Position numbers and translations under genes: made by a program. The notes below the pieces were generated by a model that made no database searches, was not told where the DNA came from, and saw only the letters and a program-made list of their open reading frames with translations. Shown here one piece after another: positions 1 through 10,890 of a stretch of DNA of 64,000 nt. This DNA comes from Saururus chinensis (Eukaryota; Streptophyta; Magnoliopsida; Piperales; Saururaceae): the NCBI GenBank assembly GCA_035235625.1, contig CP141141.1, forward strand, positions 23,867,968-23,931,967, in the 5' to 3' direction. Numbering within the stretch: the first letter of the stretch is position 1; each line of letters starts with the position of its first letter.

Positions 1-1453
1 GTAGTGGAAGGCTTTAGGAAGCAGCGGCGGCCTGTCGTGGCCGTGTGCAGCGGATCACCAGTTGGAAGGTGGCGGAAAATAGCCGGAGTTGGACGAGCGC
101 AGAGGGCAAAACGCACACGGCGTAAACCCGCCACACCATCTTGCGGCAGATCCTCTGCCATCAATGGACAGTGAAAACGGGAAGAGGGAAGGAGAGAGAC
201 GCCGAAACCACCTGCTTGTGAAAACCGGCGGAAAGGGCATCCGCCACGAGGGCATAGCCGAACTCTCTGGATTCCACTCGCAGTCATCACTGGACGCCGA
301 CCAACCGGCTGGAGAAGAACAGACCAGAAAAAAAACTTTTGTTTTCCTCCCCGATGACAAAACCACTCCCCGGTCATTAATTACCGGCGACAGGGGGTCT
401 GGCCTAAGAAGGGTGTCTAACCGGGAGCCAAAAATTGGCCATTAGGCGAAGGCGGGTCGGCAATCCGGTTAACCCTTTTCCGCTGCCTTTAATATTAATA
501 AGTATTAATAATAGAGTTTTTTAACTAAAGTAGACTCCTACTTAAGTAAAATAACCGGCAGCTATCTTCTATTTACCAAAGTAAACTTATTCACGTGGGA
601 GTTTGTAAATATGTAAAGGAGTTTGACTGAATTACCCTCTTCTTCATTATATGACAACCTAACGGGGAAAACACGATCGCTCAGACCAGGAAGATATCTT
701 TTTTCTTCTCCCATACCACTTCATGTCATTGTTGTTTTATCTCCCGCATGGCTTCCTACTCTTAGGTATGTTCATCTTCCTCGTGTTTTCATTTGCCCAA
801 TTGCTCCCTCTTCTATGCTTCTATTCTCTGGTACGTCACAACTTCCAGCTCCGAATATTCCCTTCCACCAAGTAGATTCGTTCGTGTTATTTGGGATGAT
901 GAGAAATGTGTTACCTGATGAAAAATATTATTTTGGGTTGGTTATATATTGGGTATTATGTAGTTTCTGCTAGTAAGATTTTCTGGGTAACTAGAAAATT
1001 GAAAACTGGAAAATTGGAAGACTAGATCACTGAAAACTAGAAAAGTAGAAAACTAGATTACTAATATGATATGAGAAGAGCATAGAAAGGGACACACAAG
1101 GTTTGTTGTGTGTTTGGGATGTCCATTGGGATAAAAGTAGTAGGAAATATAATTGCGATAGTACAGAAACAAAACTAGTCGAAGTTCCAATGTGACTTTT
1201 GATGCTTTCTTGGATATATTGTATGAAGTTGGTAAATAGTCGAAGAAAGAGTACTCATTAAAGTTATGTTTTATATATCCAATTACAGTTCCTATTGACC
1301 TTCTACCTTCTTCTGAAATACATGATACTGGAACTCTTCATTGCTTCCTTTGAGAGAATAAGTTAAGATTGAATGAAATACCATTGATGATAACTAAAGC
1401 AAGAAAATAAAATATTACTCATGGGAATATTAGTGTCAAAGTGGCAGTAGGAG
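1..1453. other. Gene-free stretch, nothing recognised
   Basis: Positions 1-470 are GC-rich and 480-1453 are AT-rich. The short open frames here show no domain, repeat or composition that suggests a real protein. The GC-rich part looks like the GC-rich portions of the long LTRs further along, but I found no LTR end, primer site or target duplication. I cannot assign it. Confidence 0.4.
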
Positions 1454-1837
1454 ATGGGAAGAAAAAGTGCAAAGTGGGAGGAGAAAATAGGAAGAATAGG
1501 AGCAATGTGGGAGGAGAAGGACGTATTTTTTAGTGTTCCATACAACACAACTGTCAATCTCGGATATGATAAAGATAAACTCCAATTAGATGAATTATTT
1601 CATTTAGAGGAAGAGAGAAGGATGAAGAAAATGCATACATCCCGCATTAACTTTGATTCAAAAATAACACATGATGACTTAGCAAGTGTAAAGCAAGAGT
1701 GTGATATCTATTCAAGCATTAATGAGTATGTCTCAAACACAATAATATATGACTTTGAATTTGGGAAAGATCCTTATTATGCATCATCATCAGCAAATGA
1801 AGACGATCATCCTATAGGAGAGGTGGATCATGGTTGA
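1454..1837 (+). CDS. Unrecognised 127-residue open frame, possibly a transposon remnant
   Basis: An ATG-initiated frame of 127 codons in otherwise AT-rich gene-free DNA. The product is hydrophilic. It has a basic, tryptophan-containing start, a charged middle with runs of Glu and Lys, and an acidic Asp/Glu-rich tail that ends at a TGA. I see no signal peptide, membrane segment, zinc motif or catalytic signature. It lies about 240 bp upstream of the CACTA end at 2079, so it is outside that element as I define it. It could be an exon of an old transposase-associated protein or a chance frame. No function is proposed. Confidence 0.15.
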   Translation: MGRKSAKWEEKIGRIGAMWEEKDVFFSVPYNTTVNLGYDKDKLQLDELFHLEEERRMKKMHTSRINFDSKITHDDLASVKQECDIYSSINEYVSNTIIYDFEFGKDPYYASSSANEDDHPIGEVDHG

Positions 1838-2078
1838 GAAGAACATGTTATGAGTTCTCTAAAACTCCAAGATCAACCTTGTCCTAATGATGAAAGGTAT
1901 AGTAAATATTGTGAATATAGTTTATAATTTTTTATTATGTATGAGACTATTGAGACAAAATATATTGTGTTAGATTATGTAGATCAAATGAAAGCAACTG
2001 TAGTCAGGTTTAGGGAGCTGACGCCTTTTGATGAAAAAGTGAAACTATGGATAGTCCATAAATATCAATTTCAGATAC
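1838..2078. other. AT-rich flank of the CACTA end
   Basis: AT-rich sequence without a gene, up to the CACTA terminus. The three bases next to the terminus (TAC, 2076-2078) would be one half of the 3-bp target duplication expected for CACTA elements. The other half was not found. Confidence 0.4.
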
Positions 2079-2101
2079 CACTACAACAAATTGTAGTATA
2101 A

Positions 2102-2312
2102 GCGTTGCTAATAGTCTCTAAACATCGTTAATAATTATTAGCGACGCATAAAAAATGTCGCTAACTGTGTCGATAAAACTGTAGTCGCTATTGCTTATTA
2201 GCGACGCATATTCTTATGAGTCGCTAATAGTCTTAACATTAGTGAAGTTTATCTAAGCGTCACTAAAAATTATATTATTAGCGATACATATACATGCGTC
2301 GCTAATAAGAAA
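2102..2312. repeat. CACTA subterminal palindromes, TTAGCGACG type (cluster 1)
   Basis: Several imperfect inverted repeats of about 30-36 bp, such as 2135-2166, 2196-2230 and 2278-2309. Each is built from TTAGCGACG, a short AT-rich spacer and CGTCGCTAA. The palindrome arms are better conserved than the spacers. Confidence 0.75.
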
Positions 2313-2439
2313 TTTTTTAAAAAAAAAATAAATATTTCAATAAAAATGAAGTAAAAAAATTTATTTTGCTATTGGTGTAAGTGGTGCCGGAATCCAGTGG
2401 GGGGCCGGATTCCGACTCCAAAATGATCTATTGAACAGA

Positions 2440-3180
2440 GTGTGTGTGTGTGTGTGGGGGGGGGGGGGGCTGGGCGGGGGGCAAAGGGGGCCTGGGGTGC
2501 CCGAGCCGGGACGGCGGTAGCGGGGCAGTGTCGGAGGCAAAGGTGGCTTTGGGTGGCAGCCGCGGCGGCGTGGGGATTCCATAGAGAAGGGGGAACCAGG
2601 GAGGGAGGACGGGGGAGGCGAATCCGTTGCAGGGGGGGCTCTAGTGGTGGTTAATTCGGGACGACGCCAGCGGGGCAGAGCCGATGGAGGCTTAGGGATT
2701 CTAGAGAAGTCGCGAAGACCGGAGAGAAGGGGGGGAGGAGGAACTGGGGTAGGGGGCGGCTGGCTGGGGTGGATTCGGGACGGCTACGGTGGGGCGGAGA
2801 CCGAGGAGGAGGAGGTAGGGTGGAAACCGAGAGAGGCGGCAGCAGGGTGGAGCCGAAGGCAGATCCGAGCAGCTAGAGGGGGATTCAAGAGAACAAGGGA
2901 AGGGGAGGGGGAGGGAGGAGGGGGAAGCAGAGCCGGAACGGGGTTGGGCTTTGAGCCGGGGCGGAGCCAAATGCAGTGGGGAGGAGGCGGCTTTGGGGGG
3001 GATTCTAGGGTAAAGAGGGGACCGGGGAGGAGGAGGGAGGAGGGGGCCAAGAGGAGGAGCCGGCGCGCGGGGGAGGCTGTGGTTGAGTAGGGATTGCGGC
3101 GGCAGGTTGGAGCAAGAGGAGGCGGCGGGGTGGAGCAGGAGGAGGAGGTGATGGGGCGGAGCCAGAGCTAGCCGGTGGGA
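2440..3180 (+). repeat. G-rich degenerate minisatellite inside the CACTA element
   Basis: The + strand is strongly purine- and G-rich. It opens with a (GT)n run and an uninterrupted G run near 2457-2471. A motif like GGGGATTCTAGAGAAG recurs near 2573, 2695, 2880 and 2998, and variants of GGAGCCGAGG recur throughout, so the block looks like a decayed tandem array. The long proline-rich frames on the opposite strand follow from this composition and are not annotated as genes. Confidence 0.55.
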
Positions 3181-3231
3181 GGGGATAACAAAAACAGGGT
3201 GGAATGGGATAAAAACCGGGCAAATCTTAGT

Positions 3232-3365
3232 GACACACATTAACGTATTTGTGATGCTGGTTCCTAAGCGTCGCAAATAACGTTTAAATTTGCGACGTTT
3301 TTGCCTTTTTGTCGCAAATAATGCTCATATTTGCGACGTTTACTTATACACATCGCAAATACTAT
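3232..3365. repeat. CACTA subterminal palindromes, TTTGCGACG type (cluster 2)
   Basis: Three neighbouring palindromes, the clearest at 3286-3322 and 3328-3361. Their arms are TTTGCGACG and CGTCGCAAA, differing from clusters 1, 3 and 4 at one position of the arm (TTTGC instead of TTAGC). Confidence 0.7.
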
Positions 3366-3372
3366 TTAAAAA

Positions 3373-3676
3373 GAAAATAAAATCCCTCTCTTCTCTCTCA
3401 CCTCCCTCTCTCTCTCCTCCCTCACTCTCCCTATCTCTCCTCTTCCCTGTCACCTCTCTCTCTCACTCTTCTCTCTCCTCTCTACTCCCTCTCTCTTTCT
3501 CTCCTCTCTCTCCCCTCTCCCTCTCTCCTCTCTCTCTCTCTCCTCTCTCTCTCCTCTCTCTCTCTCCCTTCTCTCCTCCCTCTCCCCTCTCTCTCCCTCT
3601 CTCCTCTCTCCTCTCTCTTCTCCCTCCCTCCCTCTCTCCTCTCTCTCCTCCCTCTCTCCCCCTCTCTCTATCTTAT
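3373..3676 (+). repeat. CT-rich low-complexity tract
   Basis: About 300 bp of almost pure pyrimidine on the + strand, made of irregular CTCTC, CCCTCTC and CCTCTCT units. The Ser/Leu/Pro frame across it is a by-product of the repeat. A similar tract follows at 3991-4225. Confidence 0.9.
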
Positions 3677-3699
3677 ATTTTTATTTTAAAATTAATTAA

Positions 3700-3925
3700 A
3701 AATAAAAATGTATTAGCGACGCATATGCATATATGTCGCTAATACTAAGGTATTAGCAACGTATATTAGCGACGCATATGCATATATGTCGCTAATACTA
3801 AGGTATTAGCAACGTATATGCTTATACATCGCTACTACTCAACGATATTAGCGACGTATAGGCATATATGTCGCTAATAGTCAAAGGTATTAGCAATGTA
3901 TATGCCTATACATCGTTAATACATT
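3700..3925. repeat. CACTA subterminal palindromes (cluster 3), with a local direct repeat
   Basis: Contains TTAGCGACG-type palindromes at about 3713-3746, 3766-3800 and 3846-3880. The unit with ATATGCATAT at its centre is directly repeated (3712-3760 and 3765-3815). The degenerate forms TTAGCAACG/CATCGCTA nearby fit loss of CpG sites by deamination. Confidence 0.75.
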
Positions 3926-3990
3926 TTGACTTTTTTTTATTTTTAATTAATTTTTATATAAAAAATAAATAACAAATAAAATAAAAAATT

Positions 3991-4225
3991 TCCTCTCTGT
4001 CCGCCTCCTCTTCTCTCTCCTTTCTCTCTCTCTCTCTCCCCTTTCCCTCTCTCTCCTTTCCCTCTCTCTCCCCTTTCCCTCTCTCTCCTTTCCCTCTCTC
4101 TCTCCTTTCCCTCTCTCTCCTCTTCCCTCTCTCCTCTCTCTCTCCCTCTCCCTCTCTCCTCCCTCTCCCCTCTCTCTCCTCCCTCTCTCCTCTCTTTCTC
4201 CTCCCTCTCTCCCCCCTATCTCTAT
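3991..4225 (+). repeat. Second CT-rich tract
   Basis: A near copy of the arrangement at 3373-3676: a CT-rich tract, then an AT-rich linker, then TTAGCGACG palindromes. This suggests that a module of roughly 550-600 bp was tandemly duplicated within the CACTA element. Confidence 0.85.
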
Positions 4226-4254
4226 TTTATATTTTTAATTTAAAAATTAATGAA

Positions 4255-4330
4255 AAATAAAAATGTATTAGCAACGCATATGCATATACGTCGCTAATAC
4301 TATATGCCTAAACGTCGCTAATACATTTTT
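4255..4330. repeat. CACTA subterminal palindromes (cluster 4)
   Basis: Repeats the linker plus palindrome found at 3680-3746, here with TTAGCAACG in one arm. It is followed by an AT-rich linker and a third CT-rich run (4372-4400), where the LTR insertion begins. Confidence 0.7.
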
Positions 4331-7300
4331 ATTTTTTTTATTAATTTTATAATAACAAATAAAAAATTCCTCTCTCTACCCTCTCTCCTCTCTCTCTCTC
4401 TATAATGTCTCGGATTTTATTATGATTTTTTGCTATTTTTTCGATAATTTTCGGCGAGAAAATGTGACGCTTTGGCATAATTGGCCTCGGTATTTGTACC
4501 TATAGAATCGGGTGTGGGGTTCGTCGTAGACCACGGGCCTCGACACGCGCTTTCGGGGCGAAAAATCGATAAAGCATGTTAGTGTAGAGAGAAGAGATAA
4601 GGGAAAAAATAATAATAATAAAAGAGAGGGCTCGGGCTCGGCGGAGCCCATTCCAAAAACTTCTGGAAGAGCCCCCCCCCCCCCCCCCCCCCCCGCACCC
4701 CCTTTCTATTGTTTGCCCTCCAGTGACTGGCTGCCGCCACCAGCTCCGTCCTGGTCCGGCGACGACAGGGGGCCTCTGCCCCAGCCCCCACGGCCGCTCC
4801 GCCCTCAGCTTCGTTTCTCCCCTGTTTTCCTCTATCTCGCCACACTCTCTGTCTCGTGACTTGGCAGCGCCGGCAGTGTCCAGTGGGCTTCGTCCGGCCT
4901 CCGTCCGGCCAGCCACGGGCCGGCAACCGCAAGCCTGGCCGGCAGCCAGCTCCACTGGCTCCTGAGCTTTGTTTTTCCCTCGGTTAGCTCTCTCTACCCC
5001 TCTCTGTTTTGTGTTGTTCCGTCGCTGCCATGGGCCGGCAAGGCCTGGCCGTCCGGCTATGGCCCCACCTTGGGCCGGTGACTACGGCAGGCCACCCCTC
5101 CTGGCCCCAGAGGCCTCTGCTCCGCCGCCCCACTCTTGTTTCCTCGTCTACTCTATTTTTCACCGAACAAATTGTGCCCCTCTGTTCTAGGCCTTGTAGC
5201 CGCCGGCGATGGCTGGTAGTGGCCAGCTAGCCACCGTGGGTTCCGCCCCGCTTGGTGACAGCCAAGGATGACCCCCAACTAGTCGGCTCCACCTCCACCT
5301 CCTCCCCTATGTATTTTCCCTTTGCCCTATTTTCTACCAAAACCCCTTCTGATGTTTGTTTCCGGTGGTTGGCTGTGGCGATTTGACTTCATCCAACCCA
5401 CCTCGATCCGGCGATGGTGGGGAGCCACCCCTCTCAGCCTAGCTCCGCCCTCTCCCGGTTTCCCCCGTCCATTTCTTCCCTATTTCTAGTTTGACGGGAA
5501 TTTGTGGACACGCCAACGACGAGCCACGACCGAGCGGACCTTCGTCCGGCTCTGCCCTGGCCTAGTGACTTCAGTGGACCACCCCTCCATGCCTTTTTCA
5601 GCTTCCATCCCCTCTGCTTTGTCGGAACCAGAACCGCATCCCTTGCTCGGGTGCTCTCACTCGGAAAAATAGGGTCTTTGCTCCTCATTGTCTTGTCGGT
5701 CCGGCATGTCGCCATTGACTTTGGCTGTCACCTTTGGGCGGATATAGGTCCTCCGCCCACGATGGAGTCGGCCAGAGCCGCCAGTAGCCCCTGCTCCTTC
5801 GTGCCTAGGGTTTTCCACCTATTTTGGGCCATCGAGCGTTGATGATGCAGAACACCTTCTGGACCTTGTAGTTTGGCGGGTCTCAGCCTAGAGATGGTTG
5901 GCCTCCCTAATGAGGCACTGCCCCTCTTTTTTGGCAAGAGGCAGGTTCCCACTTTGTCGGTTATGTGTTTGACTGCGCCATTTAGAGCGCCACCGTCTTA
6001 CCCTCGTCGAACACCGATTGGCCTCTAGTCGGCCTACCTCGGCACGATAATGGAAAAGGCCGTCTTTGTTGGTCACCACCCTTGGGTATGGCCCTACCGC
6101 CCTTCTGAGCTTTGGGCCGACACCATTTAGCCCTTTCTCCCCATCCCTTTGGCCGCGTGTGCAAGTAGCCACGTGTGCAATTTAGGGTTTAGGTGTCGCC
6201 TTGGCGCTGCCTAACCGTTGGATGGCTCCGCCATCATCTGGAGTTGACATCTAAGTCCACCACCTCTCCTCCATCCTTGAGCATCACCCCATGCCTCCGC
6301 CCTTATGTGGGCCTTATAAACGCGAAATTGACGTTGTTGGGTGCTGTCCATGGCCGACTTCGACGTCTTGTGATCAGTTGAGTATTCTTCAACCGTCGGT
6401 CAAATTTTAGTAAGTACACCCTGCCTTCCGGTCGCACCTGCCACTCGTTGGCATGATCTTTTCTCCCGGCCGACCCTAGTGTGCCGCCATGGATCACGGA
6501 TTTTGCCGCGTTGACATGTGTCACCCCTGTTTGGCCATGAGTAGTTCCAGCGCTTCCTAAAACCTCGGGACAACAGCTCTCTCGGCTAAGAAAAGCTTTT
6601 GGCCGCCAACTCTGCCACTGATGCAGCCACAGTCATGTGCTCGCCATCAAATGTCATGATTACGAGGTAGGGGAGCTTTGAACTCGTAATTTCATGATAG
6701 CATTCTTTGAATGAGTAGCAACATGCTAGGATTATATGATTCCATATTTTGGATATTAAATCATGGCCTGTTTGCATGATGTAAGAGAATGAATTATGCC
6801 ATGTTGAGATGCATATGTTATGTATGTGAATTGTAAGCATGTTTTATGTATGTCGAATAGGTATGCGCTAGTGATAGCTAGCGAATATGTTAGTGTGCAA
6901 CATGTGTGTGATGTAAGTGCTAGTGATGACTAGCGATTATGTGAGTAAGTTACGTATGTGGACTGTGTAGAGGTGTGGGCGATGGGCGGTAAGAAGTGGT
7001 AAGGGTTTGGTATAAAATTGGATGTGGATTTGGATGTGTAAGCGTGTGACAATGACGGCAGATGCAAGTTTGATAGACAAGGATTTGAGCGGATTGGATC
7101 GGTTTGGTTTGGAGCATATGTCAGGGGTTCAATAAGTAAGAGGGCTTAGGCTTGGAGCCTTATGGGGGTTTAATAGATAGTAAGAGCATCCATAATTGTA
7201 CAAGCATAACGTAAATATTATGAAGTGAAAAGTAAGCATAATAAGTGAGGTATTAAGTAAGAGGCCGATAACGGGGATCTAATGTGAGGAGCTCAGTTTG

Positions 7301-7639
7301 ATTATGCTGAGTAAGATGTTTTGGTCATAATGTAGATGGCGGAGATTGTATGAGTACGTAAAGATTTGATGTACGGTGAGTTTGATCATGATATGGACGG
7401 GTTAAGTGAAGTCTGCTGCCCTGACAAACCAGGATTTCGATCGGGCTCAGCTTCAGTTTGATCAGTCGAGGACTGTGAGTTTGTGTGACATAATTGTACC
7501 GCATAATTTACATAATTCAAACTTGAATGATAAGAAAGCTAATGATAGCGTTGTGAGTTTGAGACCTGAGGGTTTGACAGATTAAGTTCGGGGTTTGAGC
7601 TAGCCGATAATGAGTCTGCTGAGTATTTCTTATGTCTTA

Positions 7640-7960
7640 CCATGGTGTCTATCCTACGGGATGTTGTCTGTGTGCTATATAGAGCACCAGATGTCTGATG
7701 CTCTGTTGAGAGAAACTATATGTATGTTTTCGATTTGGTTTGCATGTTGTATTAAGCCCAGACATTTGATGCTCTATTGAGAGCGTTGTATGTTCCTGCC
7801 CAAGAGTGGTATGGTATGATCCCTACCCAAGAGTGACACTGTATGTTTCTGCCCAAGAGTGGCACTGGCACTATAAGACCCATTATGGTGGGCAATTGTA
7901 TGGCACTATAAGACCCCTTATGTGTGGGCAATTGTATGACCCCTTATGTGGGTGTATGTT
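7640..7960 (+). repeat. Short tandem repeats within the long LTR
   Basis: Degenerate units: GAGCACCAGATGTCTGATGC-like units near 7680-7790, CCCAAGAGTGGCACTG-like units near 7800-7870 and ACTATAAGACCCCTTATG-like units near 7870-7940. No coding potential. Confidence 0.6.
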
Positions 7961-8169
7961 TGCGCTTAGGTAAGTAGTATCATGGATCTACTCTTACCTG
8001 TTTGATCATGTGCCCCATGTGCATAGGCATGCCTTACCTTTGGAAAAGTCCATGGCGTCTAGTCACTCCCCGGAGGTTAAGGTGATGCCACAGTGGCATT
8101 CTTTTCCTTTTCAACGCTGAAGCTTATTAGCTGTAATGAGCTTCAATGGTCGATAGTATGTATACGACT

Positions 8170-8480
8170 ATATGACTGAGCATGTGCATTTCTGAGTAAG
8201 TGTATGATTATGAGGATGAGTACTGTAAGAGTGTGAGTTTGAGCACGACTGTAAGGGTATGTTGTGAGCAAGATTGTAAGAGTATGATTTTGAGTAAGAC
8301 AGCAAGCGTATGACTGTACGAGTAAAATCCTAGGTGTAAGTGTAAGACTGTACGAATACGGTCGTATGAGTAAGTGTAAGATTGTACGAGTAAGGTCGTA
8401 CAAGTACGTGTAAGTTGTATGAGTTAGCGTACGATGGTAAGAGTAAGTTTGTAAGACCCTGATTCAGGGTGTTTGTGTAA
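8170..8480 (+). repeat. Degenerate GAGTAAG/TGTAAG minisatellite within the long LTR
   Basis: About 300 bp of short units such as GAGTAAGTGTAAGATTGTAC, repeated with many changes. The open frames on the opposite strand are artefacts of the repeat. Confidence 0.6.
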
Positions 8481-9136
8481 GTTTGGTTTGATGGTGTGTT
8501 ATGCGTGTTTATATGCATATGTATACGATTGTTATATGTTGTATGCTTCATGTTTGAGTTGCATGAACACATGTGTTTATGAAATTATTGAGTTCATTGT
8601 TTAGATTCCCCTACTGGGTATTTTCCTACTGAGTATGAAAATACTCATTACCCTATATTTTTAGCCCCGTGGTTCGGGAGGATTTTGCAGGTTGTGTTGG
8701 AGAGCTCCTGGAGATGGATGCTTGTTTCTGCGGAGGATTATTTTACCCTTTGATTTAGGTATACTTGATTCACTTCGAGTATCATTTGTGCCACGATCTG
8801 ATGTATTGGGTGAGATAAGATTTAAATGTTTATATCTTCTGGACTTTTAGTTTGGATCAGAATGTAGACTATTATGAGACTTGTACTCGGGGACGCCTGA
8901 GAGTTATTTGTATTTAAAAATCCATGATCATGGTAATTTAGTCGTACATTTATTTTTGAGTAATGCCTGAGGATATTTGATTTGACGGTACGATGTTTAA
9001 CCATATGATGTTTTAAATTATAAACTGTTTATACAGGTTTTGATTTCTTCATTTTTTTTTCCGATTTATAGTTGTTAAATTGCAAAAAAATTCCTTGAAT
9101 TTTAAGAAAAATGTATGAAAAATCTCGGGCGTTACA

Positions 9137-9231
9137 CTCTCTCCTCTCCCTCCCTCCACCCTCTTCTCTCTCTCTCTCTCTCCCTTCTCTCTCTACCCTA
9201 TTCTCTCTCTCCCCTCCATTCGACACCGATG
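9137..9231 (+). repeat. CT-rich tract continuing the CACTA sequence after the LTR
   Basis: Pyrimidine-rich sequence like that at 4372-4400. With the CTCTC duplication, it shows that the LTR at 4401-9136 interrupted a CT tract. Beyond about 9231 the sequence changes and no CACTA right end can be recognised. Confidence 0.6.
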
Positions 9232-9540
9232 CACATTATGCAAAAAGCATTACCTAACAAATACAAAAAATGTTAGTATTCCATAGATAAACACAAAACG
9301 AAACCATAGACACTAACATCTGAAGTGCCAAGTTCTAGCATTTCTCATATCTTAACGATAGGAAAGACGTGAAAAATATTCCTCACTTAGTTCAAACGCT
9401 CCCCAAAAGTGAAATTTGGAACACATGTCTGTTAGAATCTTGCACAACCATCAATCTATATCACAGAAACAACAAAATAAATTTTAGACTTCTAAATAGA
9501 GAATAAGCAGCTATCTAAACAACCACTGAAATTAATAGAG
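9232..9540. other. AT-rich gene-free DNA
   Basis: No coding region, repeat or element end recognised. Confidence 0.4.
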
Positions 9541-9635
9541 AATGAATGGCACCCACTCATTCATGACCAAAACTGTTATTCGTCCATTGAAAATCAAATT
9601 GGCCGTGGCTATTTTTATATGAAGGATTTTAGCGA
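9541..9635 (+). repeat. Dispersed direct repeat, copy 1
   Basis: A stretch with CCACTCATTCATGACC, AAACTGTTATTCGTCC and a TTTTTATA..GAAGGAT end. It is closely matched at 11603-11683 in the same orientation, about 2.06 kb away. Confidence 0.65.
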
Positions 9636-10890
9636 AATATTAGGGTTGCCGTCATCCTTAGCCTGTGAATCCCTAACCAACTACCACATAAAACAATCCA
9701 TAGATGCATACTCCACAAACAATAAGAATAAGCTGTCACCAATCCATAAATACCAATTTAGTGAATCACATCATCATAATTAAAACATAGGTAAACAAAG
9801 AATATAAAGTTAAATCTTGTACAATAGAAACAAGTTAGACGAAGTTCAAACCTAAATAAACACGACAACAAATTCTAAAGAGAGAATAAGCAGTTATGTG
9901 AAACAATTACTGAAATTAAGACAAAATAAATTGCACACATTGGTCATGCGAAAGAAAGCTAACAAATTAATAAAAAAAATACACATGGAACATCCTTTAT
10001 CATCAATTTTGTGAAATACACTCCATTTACCCCCCATGTTACAATCCTTTACATTTAGGGTTGCCGCCATCCTTAGCATGTCAATCCCTAACCAACGACC
10101 ACGTAAAACAATCCATAGATGCATCCTCCACAAACAATAAGAATAAGATGTCACCAATATATAAATACCAATCCGTACGCACCACTGATCCGCATCATCG
10201 TAATTAAAACGTATGTAACCAAAGAATATAAAGTTAAATCTTGTACAATAGAAACATGTTCGGCGAAATTCAAATCCAAATAACCATGACAATAAACAAG
10301 AAATCTGGTGTTACATAATCCACCTTCCAAAAAAAAAAAGAGCTACAATTGCCGAAGTAACAACGGAAGAGAGGTGTCCATCGGCCCTAGACACCGAATG
10401 ACTGAATTGAGCCTTTCTCAACCCTGATCCGCACCCCCCTAAACAAAACATAAGTGGACAACAAATCTAAGCAGTAATAGATTGAACAAAATCCAAATTT
10501 AAATTACCACGATAAGAATAAGTTGTCACCAATCTATAAATACCAATCTGTACGCACCAGTGATCCGCATCACCATAACTAAAACATACGTAAACACAGA
10601 ATTTAAAGTTAAATCTTGTAGAGTAGAAACATGTTCATCAAAATTAAAATCTACATAACCATGACAATAAACAAGAAATATGATATTCCATAGTGCACCT
10701 TCCAAAAAATGAAGAGCTACATCTGCCGAACTAACAACGGAAGAGACACGTGCATCGGCCCTAGACACCGAATGACCAATCTGATCCTTTCTCAGCCCTA
10801 ATCCGCAACTCCCTAAACAAAACATAGGTAGACAACAAATCTAAGCAACAACAGATTGAACAAAATCCATATCTAAATTACCACAATAAT
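9636..10890 (+). repeat. Degenerate tandem repeat, three copies of a ~375-415-bp unit
   Basis: The landmark AAATACCAAT recurs with its flanks near 9748, 10163 and 10538, giving spacings of about 415 and 375 bp. Shared stretches include an ATCCATAGATGCAT segment, TCACCAAT.TATAAATACCAAT, and TAAAGTTAAATCTTGTA followed by GTAGAAAC or ATAGAAAC. Copies 2 and 3 also share the sequence around AACAACGGAAGAG and CGGCCCTAGACACCGAATGA. The copies differ by many substitutions and small indels, so the array is old. No protein is encoded. Confidence 0.75.

Larger units (their letters stand above)
2079..4400 (+). mobile_element. CACTA-like DNA transposon, left end, no transposase seen
   Basis: The sequence starting at 2079 reads CACTACAACAAA, the form of plant CACTA (En/Spm-type) termini. 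It is followed by many short palindromic subterminal repeats of two kinds: TTAGCGACG...CGTCGCTAA and TTTGCGACG...CGTCGCAAA. Subterminal arrays of this sort are where CACTA transposases bind. A G-rich internal block (2440-3180) and CT-rich tracts separate the repeat clusters. I found no transposase reading frame and no right terminus (TTTGTTGTAGTG), so this is a non-autonomous or truncated element. The CT-rich sequence resumes at 9137 after a 4.7-kb LTR insertion, so the element originally extended past 4400. Confidence 0.7.
4401..9136 (+). mobile_element. 4.7-kb solo LTR of a gypsy-type element, inserted in the CACTA CT tract
   Basis: Flanked by CTCTC at 4396-4400 and 9137-9141, a fitting 5-bp duplication although the site is low-complexity. 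The right end is CGTTACA and the left end is TATAATG, which fits an original TGTAACG...CGTTACA pair in which the left copy lost two bases by G-to-A and C-to-T change. Inside are a GC-rich first part (to about 6600), imperfect minisatellites (7640-7960, 8170-8480) and, near 8600-8700, a motif with CTGAGTATGAAAATACTCA followed by a GTTCGGGAGGAT-like segment, as in the LTRs near 60.1 and 61.7 kb. No primer site, gag or pol follows, so a solo LTR is the simplest reading. LTRs this long are known in some Tekay/Tat-type and LARD elements. Confidence 0.6.

Noticed and set aside
2361-3276. Long proline-, serine- and glycine-rich frames on both strands
   Set aside because: They follow from the G-rich/C-rich composition and repeats; several overlapping frames are open at once and none shows a domain.
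3290-3742. 150-residue frame rich in Ser, Leu and Pro
   Set aside because: It is the translation of the CT-rich tract.
2102-4320. Regularly recurring ~33-bp palindromes that superficially resemble a CRISPR array
   Set aside because: Spacing is irregular, the units are internal palindromes with AT-rich centres, they follow a CACTA terminus and the DNA is plant. They are CACTA subterminal repeats.
4433-6524. Many frames of 60-150 residues on both strands
   Set aside because: They lie in the GC-rich part of a solo LTR, are mutually overlapping and carry no known motif.
9137-9300. A CACTA right end closing the element that starts at 2079
   Set aside because: I found no TTTGTTGTAGTG-like terminus or TAC duplication after the CT tract, so the right boundary stays open.
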